This document shows positions 1 through 4,954 of a DNA stretch of 5,713 nucleotides, one piece after another. Position 1 is the first letter of the stretch. Every line of letters starts with the position of its first letter. The stretch is from Gammaproteobacteria bacterium (GTDB taxonomy: Bacteria; Pseudomonadota; Gammaproteobacteria; Nitrococcales; Nitrococcaceae). Made by a program: the position numbers and the translations under genes. A model generated the notes under the pieces. The model did no database searches. It worked only from the letters and a program-made list of their open reading frames with translations, and was not told the DNA's origin. The stretch covers positions 1-5,713 of the forward strand of contig JAGXLT010000075.1 in the NCBI GenBank assembly GCA_018334525.1, in the 5' to 3' direction.

Positions 1-1246
1 GATTGTTGATCAAGCGCTGCTACCACTCGCTCAAGCGGCATTAGCCATCAGTGAGGTCGCGCCTGAGCTGATTATTTATGATGGGCCCAATGGGTCTGAG
101 CATACGGACTATGAGCAATTTATCGCCAGTGGCGACCCGGACTTTCAGTGGCTCATGCCCGAAGATGAGTGGGACGCCATCTCCATTGGCTATACCTCCG
201 GCACCACCGGCAATCCCAAAGGGGTAGTGTCTCATCATCGCGGCGCTTACTTGCTGGCGCAGGGCAATGCCCTTATTGCTAATATGCCGCGGCATTCCAC
301 GTATTTGTGGACCTTGCCGATGTTTCACTGCAACGGCTGGTGCTTCCCATGGACCCTGTCCGTGTTATTCGGTACACATATCTGCCTGCGCGAAGTGCGT
401 GCTGAGCCGATCTGGCAGGCATTATCAGAGCATAAAGTCACGCACTTATGCGGTGCGCCACCGGTAATGTCGCTTCTGGTATCAACGCCGCCGGAGCAAC
501 GCCGCGAACTCACGCAAACAGTCGAGTTTTTTACCGCTGCGGCCCCGCCACCCAAAAAAGTGCTGGCGGAAATGGAAGCCGCGGGATTTAACGTCACGCA
601 ACTTTATGGCTTAACCGAAACTTATGGTCCCGCCGTTGTGAACGAATGGCATAGCGAATGGGACAGTCTGGATGCCGACACACGCACTGCCTATAAAGCC
701 CGCCAGGGTGTGCGCTACCTGCCACTGGAGCAGCTTAAGGTGCTTGACCCCACCACCCTCCAGCCGGTGCCGTCAGATGGCAACACTATTGGGGAGGTCA
801 TGTTTCGGGGCAATGTCGTGATGAAAGGCTATTTTCGCAACCCGAGCGCTACCGAAGAAGCGTTTGCCGGCGGCTGGTTTCACTCCGGTGACCTGGGCGT
901 AATGCATTCCGATGGCTATATCGAGCTGAAGGATCGCTCCAAAGACATCATTATCTCAGGGGGCGAAAACATTTCGTCTATCGAGATTGAAGATGCGCTT
1001 TATAAGCACCCCGCGGTCGCCGTGGTCGCCGTTGTGGCCATGCCGCATGAGAAATGGGGTGAAACGCCCTGTGCGTTTATTGAACGAATACCAGAGCAAA
1101 CCGTGACCGAAGAGGAGCTCGTTGCCCATTGCCGCGAGCACCTGGCCGGCTACAAAATGCCACGCCACTTTGTGTTTGCTGAGATTCCGCGCACGGCAAC
1201 CGGCAAAATTCAAAAGCACCTGCTGCGCAAACAACTCAACGATTAA
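1..1246 (+). CDS. Acyl-CoA synthetase (AMP-forming), DmdB/AAE-like; 5' end outside window
   Basis: This is an ANL-superfamily ligase that activates a carboxylic acid with ATP to an acyl-adenylate and transfers it to CoA. The reading frame is open from base 2, so 414 residues are visible. Relatives are about 540 long, so roughly 125 N-terminal residues are missing; the Met at 155 is internal. Visible motifs, in order, are the phosphate-binding loop YTSGTTGNPKG (191-223), MFHCNGWCFPW in the acyl pocket region, YGLTET (605-622), the FHSGD ATP-ribose motif (Asp codon 890-892), the hinge DRSKDIIISGGENIS, and the C-terminal PRTATGKIQ with the adenylation Lys codon at 1205-1207. All core catalytic motifs are intact. 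The HHRGAYL and FHCNGW motifs resemble, from memory, 3-(methylthio)propionyl-CoA ligase (DmdB) and plant AAE-type ligases. A general medium-chain or aryl acid CoA ligase is equally possible. The stop overlaps the convergent MTHFR-like gene by 4 bases, and a terminator follows at once. Confidence 0.93.
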   Translation, partial: IVDQALLPLAQAALAISEVAPELIIYDGPNGSEHTDYEQFIASGDPDFQWLMPEDEWDAISIGYTSGTTGNPKGVVSHHRGAYLLAQGNALIANMPRHSTYLWTLPMFHCNGWCFPWTLSVLFGTHICLREVRAEPIWQALSEHKVTHLCGAPPVMSLLVSTPPEQRRELTQTVEFFTAAAPPPKKVLAEMEAAGFNVTQLYGLTETYGPAVVNEWHSEWDSLDADTRTAYKARQGVRYLPLEQLKVLDPTTLQPVPSDGNTIGEVMFRGNVVMKGYFRNPSATEEAFAGGWFHSGDLGVMHSDGYIELKDRSKDIIISGGENISSIEIEDALYKHPAVAVVAVVAMPHEKWGETPCAFIERIPEQTVTEEELVAHCREHLAGYKMPRHFVFAEIPRTATGKIQKHLLRKQLND

Positions 1247-2088
1247 TGAGCAGCCGCTGCCCTTGCCCAGGCGGCGGTTTTTTCAAAATTACCAAACGAA
1301 TAAAAATGAAAGCCCGATACATCGGCCGCGCGATTAACCAGCGGTGAGAGGGCTTTGACCAGCGTATCGGTACTCGCATTACCCAAGGCGGTTTTCGCCA
1401 GGCGAAGACCGCTTTTACGCAGCATCCCCAAGCTCTCACCAATGCCGCAGGCACTGGCCATTTGTAATAAACGCTTGCTGCTCACCACTCCGGGCACACC
1501 GATTTGTAATGGCGCGCCTCCGGCTATGGGGCTATAGCTGTTCTCATGCCAATCAATAATCGAAGCGGGATCTAACACAAACTGAGAAACGGCCTTGGCC
1601 TGAATCCCGGCCGATTTCGCTGCGGCAATTTTAGCGCTCAGAACCTCAGTGGGCGTATTACCACGCATAACCGGATGACCCTCCGGATGGGCAGCAAACT
1701 CAACGGTACGAATATTAGCTGCCTCAAGAAAACCACTGTGCAATAACATGCCGGCATCCGCATAAGGGCCGATCGGCTCAGGGGGGTCACCGCCAAGCAG
1801 CAGTAGCTGTTCAACATGGGCTTTTTCAGCCAACTCATTAATGAAACGCTCTAATACCGCTTCAGACTCCACCCGCCGCGCTACCACGTGAGGCACCGGC
1901 ACCATTCCCTGCCGATTAAGTTTGGCCGCCGCAGCCACAATAACATCCGGCGTTGCCTTTGGCGGCCAGGCAATATAAACCCGGGTGCCTTCAGGCAAAT
2001 GCATTCTGAAATCATCGATGCGCAGGGCATCCTGCGGCACCGACTCAATCGAAAACCCTTGTACTGAAGCTTTCTCTGCTGGGCTCAT
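1243..2088 (-). CDS. Methylenetetrahydrofolate reductase-like protein (MetF family, short form)
   Basis: This 281-residue TIM-barrel protein is of the MetF type. MetF enzymes interconvert 5,10-methylene-THF and 5-methyl-THF using FAD in the cytoplasm. Matches to MetF landmarks are FSIES at 12-16 (Glu15 in the place of the catalytic Glu of the E. coli FEFFPP segment), VPHVVAR at 65-71, LLLLGGD at 95-101 (compare LRGD), EFAAHPEGHP at 130-139 (compare AAYPEVHP), VSQFVLD at 167-173 (compare TQFFFD, with the folate-site Gln), GVPG at 197-200, and HFYSFGN at 261-267 (compare HFYTLNR). The sequence is divergent and lacks the usual strong N-terminal motif. It starts in a TGATG overlap with the upstream methyltransferase gene, which implies translational coupling; no clear Shine-Dalgarno site is seen. 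Given this partner it probably runs in the oxidative direction, turning methyl-THF into methylene-THF (inference). The alanine-rich tail WARAAAAH is encoded by the terminator region of the opposing gene. Family assignment is good; biosynthetic versus catabolic role is inferred. Confidence 0.87.
   Translation of the reverse strand: MSPAEKASVQGFSIESVPQDALRIDDFRMHLPEGTRVYIAWPPKATPDVIVAAAAKLNRQGMVPVPHVVARRVESEAVLERFINELAEKAHVEQLLLLGGDPPEPIGPYADAGMLLHSGFLEAANIRTVEFAAHPEGHPVMRGNTPTEVLSAKIAAAKSAGIQAKAVSQFVLDPASIIDWHENSYSPIAGGAPLQIGVPGVVSSKRLLQMASACGIGESLGMLRKSGLRLAKTALGNASTDTLVKALSPLVNRAADVSGFHFYSFGNFEKTAAWARAAAAH
1254..1283 (+). terminator. Rho-independent terminator of the acyl-CoA synthetase, inside the convergent gene
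   Basis: An 8-bp stem, CCGCTGCC (1254-1261) with GGCGGCGG (1270-1277), closes an 8-base loop and is followed directly by six T (1278-1283). One pair (1258 with 1273) is G-U in the + transcript and would be a C-A mismatch in the - transcript. The structure is therefore best in the + direction, eight bases after the ligase stop codon. It lies entirely over the last codons of the MTHFR-like gene on the other strand. The call rests on visual pairing; no folding energy was computed. Confidence 0.8.
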
Positions 2089-3290
2089 CAGGCAACCACC
2101 GCGGGCGTTTCCAGGGTGGCACGGCCACGGGGAATATCGCCGGCTTTATCATACAGTGGCAGCTCACAAACCACGGCGGTATGCATGGCGCCATCTGTGC
2201 ACAACACCTCTAACTCACTGCCGGGGCCAAGTTCAGGATCGTTCAGCCGAACAATGCCAACACCGCATTCCAACGTGGGCGACCAGGCTGCACTGGTAAC
2301 CCGACCGGCGGGCACTGCCTGTTGCATGATTCCATCGCCATGTCGTGGCGTACCTGTTGCGCAGGTCAGCCCCCAGGTACGCTGCCGCTGATCAGCCTTT
2401 GATAAGGCCTCACGACCCACAAAATCGCCCTTATTCAAATCCACCATTGCGCCGAAACCCGCCTCAAACGGAGTCACCGTGTCATCAAAATCCGTACCAG
2501 CAAAGAGTAATCCGCCTTCAATTCGACGAGCATTGGTAACCTCTGCAGGTGTCGTCAGCATGTTATACACATTGCCTGCCTCCATGATGCTTTCGCCAAT
2601 CGCAACGGCATCTGCGCCGGGCTCCATGTAAAACTCCCAACCCAATTCATTGGTAAATCCGGTGCGGGTGATTACAACAGGCTGACCATTAATGTGGATA
2701 TGAGCGATATCAAAATAACGAAACCGCTCGGGCAGGCCATCATCGGCAACGGCATCAAGCACATCCAGTGAACGCGGCCCCTGTACCTGGCTCACCCAAA
2801 TGCCGGGCTGAAATACTTCTACGTCATACCCTTCGGCCTGCGCGCGCAGCCAGCCGTAAAATTCACCATCGCTTTGCACATACCAAAAACGATCGTCGGC
2901 AAGACGCATCAGTACACCGTCCATGACGGTTCCACCATCCGGATAACAGGCAATCTGATAACTGCATCGGCCTACACGAACCTTGCTGACATCGCGTGTG
3001 AAAACCCGATTCAGCATTCGCTCAGCATCCGGCCCGCGAATTTCGGTTGGCAACTCACCGGTATGCGACATCATGACCTGACGACGCAGCTGCCAGTACA
3101 ACGTTTCCATATCCGCTTTGGCGTAAAACAACGACCGTAATCGACCGTTATAAATGCCAAAATGCGGCTCATGCGGCAGCTCCTGATACACGAGAGGATG
3201 TGGCGTCATGCTCTGGCGAAACTCACTGGCACCACCGGTACTTGCCACTGGCATCACCACGAATTCAACGGGTTGAAGTTGCTGAAACAT
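2088..3290 (-). CDS. GcvT/DmdA-fold THF-dependent methyltransferase (demethylase), substrate unknown
   Basis: This 400-residue protein belongs to the aminomethyltransferase family (GcvT, DmdA, LigM). Members move a one-carbon group from a small substrate to tetrahydrofolate. The N-terminal folate-binding region covers about residues 40-290 and the C-terminal barrel about 300-390. Family landmarks are EIRGPDAERMLN (83-94), TRDVSKVRVGRCSY (98-111), VMDGVL with Asp124 in the place of the GcvT catalytic Asp, VQGPRSLDVL (169-178), RTGFTNELGWE (209-219), RRIEGGLL (256-262), TPFEAGFG (273-280), DFVGREAL (289-296) and SPTLECGVGI (337-346). The RCSY, IEGGLL..DFDDT.TPFE and C-terminal VCELP segments recall DmdA. 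The 209-219 loop is GcvT-like, with Glu215 where folate-binding Glu is expected, not the W-S-K-Q form I remember for DmdA. It is 30 or so residues longer than DmdA. The start is fixed by AGGAGG four bases upstream. It is first in an operon with the MTHFR-like gene and divergent from a LysR regulator. DMSP, betaines, N-methylated amino acids or methoxy-aromatics are all possible substrates. Confidence 0.88.
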   Translation of the reverse strand: MFQQLQPVEFVVMPVASTGGASEFRQSMTPHPLVYQELPHEPHFGIYNGRLRSLFYAKADMETLYWQLRRQVMMSHTGELPTEIRGPDAERMLNRVFTRDVSKVRVGRCSYQIACYPDGGTVMDGVLMRLADDRFWYVQSDGEFYGWLRAQAEGYDVEVFQPGIWVSQVQGPRSLDVLDAVADDGLPERFRYFDIAHIHINGQPVVITRTGFTNELGWEFYMEPGADAVAIGESIMEAGNVYNMLTTPAEVTNARRIEGGLLFAGTDFDDTVTPFEAGFGAMVDLNKGDFVGREALSKADQRQRTWGLTCATGTPRHGDGIMQQAVPAGRVTSAAWSPTLECGVGIVRLNDPELGPGSELEVLCTDGAMHTAVVCELPLYDKAGDIPRGRATLETPAVVA

Positions 3291-3294
3291 AACG

Positions 3295-3300
3295 CCTCCT
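3295..3300 (-). promoter_or_regulatory. Ribosome binding site of the GcvT-like gene
   Basis: On the minus strand a perfect AGGAGG lies four bases before the ATG at 3290. It settles the start codon and suggests strong translation of the operon's first gene. Confidence 0.8.
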
Positions 3301-3317
3301 GCGCTTTATTTTTCGCG

Positions 3318-3345
3318 AGTGTAGCGAGCATTCTTACTATGACAC
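3318..3345 (-). promoter_or_regulatory. Weak candidate promoter of the GcvT-like/MTHFR-like operon
   Basis: On the minus strand GTGTCA (3345-3340, 4 of 6 to the -35 consensus) is followed after 16 bases by TACACT (3323-3318, 4 of 6 to the -10 consensus). This would give a leader of roughly 20 bases ending in the AGGAGG site. The -35 overlaps the left arm of the inverted repeat. Poor consensus matches would suit an activator-dependent promoter, but the call is tentative. Confidence 0.28.
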
Positions 3346-3386
3346 TAATGACAATTATTCTTCTTTTCTAAAAATTCTGTCATAGT
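3336..3386. promoter_or_regulatory. Candidate LysR operator: 9-bp inverted repeat in the divergent promoter region
   Basis: ACTATGACA (3336-3344) and its exact reverse complement TGTCATAGT (3378-3386) sit 42 bases apart centre to centre, about four helical turns. A near copy, CTAATGACA, directly follows the left arm (3345-3353), and another TGACA occurs at 3401-3405 inside the LysR gene. The site lies in the only intergenic region between the LysR gene and its divergent target, where a LysR tetramer normally binds two separated sites. The right arm abuts the LysR start, as expected for autorepression. No binding data exist, so the function is inferred. Confidence 0.5.
3348..3375 (+). promoter_or_regulatory. 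Candidate promoter of the LysR gene
   Basis: ATGACA (3348-3353, 5 of 6 to the -35 consensus) and AAAAAT (3370-3375, 4 of 6 to the -10 consensus) are 16 bases apart in an AT-rich stretch. Transcription would start near 3382, inside the right arm of the inverted repeat and only about ten bases before the LysR ATG. No Shine-Dalgarno sequence lies in that leader. Confidence 0.35.
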
Positions 3387-3392
3387 CAGAAA

Positions 3393-4256
3393 ATGAGACT
3401 TGACACCGAATCATTGCGTGCCCTCAAGCTGGTCGTAGAAACCGGTAATATCAGCACGGCCGCCGAGCGTTTATCGCTCACACAGTCGGCTGTCAGCTGG
3501 AAGCTTCGTCGCCTCGAAGAGCGACTCGGGCATGCATTGCTGCGCCGCGAAGGCCGTGTTCTGCGGCCCACCCAGCAAGGCCAAGAGCTGATTGAATATG
3601 CTGATCGCATTCTGTCTGCCCACGATGCGGCTGTGCAGTGGTTTCGTGGCTCGGCGCTCACCGGCTCCATCCGTCTTGGCACGACCGATGATGTGGCCAC
3701 CAGCCGTGTTGCTGGTATTGCCGGGCGCTTTCGCTGGGCGCATCCGGGCATTCAACTTCAGGTGCGTGTGGCCTCCTCACTGCAAGTGGCTGACTGGCTT
3801 GAAGCCGGCGATATTGATTTGGCAGTCATGCCGGTTGAACAAGCGGATGTGAAAAAACACGATTTTCATTTATGGAGTGAGGCGCTGCAGTTTGTGCAGG
3901 CTACAGAAACCGCGTTTTCTGACCAGGGCCCTCTGCCTATCGTGACATTCGGCAGCAAATGCTTTTACCGCCAAATTGCGACTGGCCTTCTTGACGATGC
4001 CGGCATCGCTTATGAAGAGGTGCTGCAAAGTGCCAGTATTGCGGGCGTGCGGGCCGCGGTAAGCGCCGGATTTGGGGTGGCCTTAATGAACGAGAGCTTT
4101 ATGACCGCTGATCAATGCCACTGGGTTAATGTGGGCGCCGTTGAGCCGCCCCCTACCATTCACTATGTGCTGCGCGCGGCTAAACAACCTCTGACTGCCG
4201 CGCAGCAATCCTTAGTGGCCGAGCTGAGTGGGTTTGTGCCGGTTGCTACTGATTAA
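3393..4256 (+). CDS. LysR-type transcriptional regulator
   Basis: This is a 287-residue DNA-binding regulator of normal LysR length (about 300). The N-terminal winged helix-turn-helix covers residues 4-63: ESLRALKLVVETGNISTAAE, then LSLTQSAVSWKLRRLEERLG with the recognition helix near 30-41, and the wing ending in LRPTQQG. A linker helix (64-88) leads to the periplasmic-binding-protein-like effector domain (about 91-287), with typical GSIRLGTTDD and GDIDLAVMP segments. The start gives the standard LysR N-terminus, although no Shine-Dalgarno site precedes the ATG. It is divergent from the GcvT-like/MTHFR-like operon across 102 bases containing a perfect inverted repeat, so it most likely controls that operon and itself. 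The inducer is unknown; the methylated substrate of the methyltransferase is the natural guess. Its TAA overlaps the stop of the convergent exporter gene by 4 bases, and no terminator for this gene was recognised. Confidence 0.95.
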   Translation: MRLDTESLRALKLVVETGNISTAAERLSLTQSAVSWKLRRLEERLGHALLRREGRVLRPTQQGQELIEYADRILSAHDAAVQWFRGSALTGSIRLGTTDDVATSRVAGIAGRFRWAHPGIQLQVRVASSLQVADWLEAGDIDLAVMPVEQADVKKHDFHLWSEALQFVQATETAFSDQGPLPIVTFGSKCFYRQIATGLLDDAGIAYEEVLQSASIAGVRAAVSAGFGVALMNESFMTADQCHWVNVGAVEPPPTIHYVLRAAKQPLTAAQQSLVAELSGFVPVATD

Positions 4257-4894
4257 CGGGTCAGATCAATGGCGATCTTAATCGCAAAACCCAAAAAAGC
4301 TAGGCCGGCGAGCCGCTCGATCCAATGCTGATGATCCTCAAGCCGAATCAGCCAGCCGGTGGACACGGTAAACAGGCTGACTGCCGAAAACCACAGAAAC
4401 CCCGCCACCCCGATAACCATGATGACCACTAACAACAGCCACAGTGGTGTATCCGGCCGAATCGACGTACCAAAGATGCTCGCAAAAAAAATAATCGCCT
4501 TCGGATTTGTCAGATTAACAAGCAGCCCGAGTAGTATCGGATTATCCGGCCCTGCCGGTGCATTCGGCGGCTCCCTTTCCAAATGCCTGACGGGCATTTT
4601 TGTCAGCAAAAGCCGGATGCCCAGATAAGCCAGAAACGACGCGCCCACTGCACGCACCACCACCTCAAACCACTCAATACGATTTAACAGCGTAGAAAGC
4701 CCGAGCGCACTGAGTGCGGCATAAAAGATAATACCAATACTAATGCCCAGCGCGGTCAACACGCCGGCGCGCTTGCCCCGCGCAATGGTATTCCTGACCA
4801 CTGCCACAAAATCGGGCCCGGGTAACATTAAAGCCGGCGAGAAAACCGCAAAGATGCCAAGAATGGGCAAAACACTATGCATAAGGCGTGGCAT
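4253..4894 (-). CDS. LysE/RhtB-family amino-acid (metabolite) exporter
   Basis: This is an inner-membrane efflux protein of about 213 residues, the usual size for the family, with around six hydrophobic segments. Signatures are the N-terminal PALMLPGPDFVAVVRNTIAR followed by a glycine-spaced stretch ending LTALGISIG, and the mid-protein NLTNPKAIIFFASIFG, both typical of RhtB/LysE proteins. Three starts are possible: GTG at 4909, ATG at 4894 and ATG at 4882. I chose 4894 because AGGTGAAGG lies just upstream, whereas the GTG has no ribosome site and sits four bases from a stable hairpin; it would add five residues. The gene follows acr3 on the same strand by 41 bases and is probably co-transcribed with it. 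The substrate cannot be read from the sequence. Family members export amino acids, homoserine lactones or similar small zwitterions. It converges on the LysR gene with overlapping stops. Confidence 0.92.
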   Translation of the reverse strand: MPRLMHSVLPILGIFAVFSPALMLPGPDFVAVVRNTIARGKRAGVLTALGISIGIIFYAALSALGLSTLLNRIEWFEVVVRAVGASFLAYLGIRLLLTKMPVRHLEREPPNAPAGPDNPILLGLLVNLTNPKAIIFFASIFGTSIRPDTPLWLLLVVIMVIGVAGFLWFSAVSLFTVSTGWLIRLEDHQHWIERLAGLAFLGFAIKIAIDLTR

Positions 4895-4913
4895 TGTGCA
4901 CGCCTTCACCTAG

Positions 4914-4954
4914 GCGAACAAGCCGGCCCGCGCGGCTATGCGGCCATTGTTCGC
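4914..4954 (-). other. Intercistronic hairpin enclosing the acr3 stop codon
   Basis: GCGAACAA (4914-4921) and TTGTTCGC (4947-4954) are exact inverted repeats. Past a two-base bulge the stem continues with GCCG (4922-4925) against CGGC (4941-4944), giving 12 pairs and a 15-base loop that holds the acr3 stop (4936-4938). No T run follows in the minus direction, so it is not a standard rho-independent terminator. It may affect mRNA stability, processing or expression of the downstream exporter gene. It could also be chance in a GC-rich stretch. Confidence 0.5.

Noticed and set aside
155..157. ATG as the start of the acyl-CoA synthetase
   Set aside because: The frame is open upstream to base 2 with sensible protein sequence, and family members need about 125 more N-terminal residues than the window shows, so this Met is internal.
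1206..1228. Possible minus-strand terminator for the MTHFR-like operon (short stem before TTTT)
   Set aside because: The stem is only four pairs including a G-U, and the T run is four bases. It is too weak to call and lies inside ligase coding sequence.
2088..3290. Annotating the methyltransferase outright as dmdA or gcvT
   Set aside because: No gcvH or gcvP lies nearby, and the active-site loop departs from the remembered DmdA motif, so a specific symbol would overstate the evidence.
3386..3751. Open reading frames antisense to the LysR gene (also 3471-3755)
   Set aside because: Arg/Ser-rich translations with no family resemblance, lying opposite a clear LysR gene; these are shadow frames.
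4907..4909. GTG as the exporter start
   Set aside because: No ribosome site precedes it and it sits beside the hairpin. The ATG at 4894 has AGGTGAAGG upstream and still includes the whole conserved protein.
4914..4954. Intercistronic hairpin as a rho-independent terminator
   Set aside because: No T tract follows the stem on either strand, so it is listed only as a structured element.
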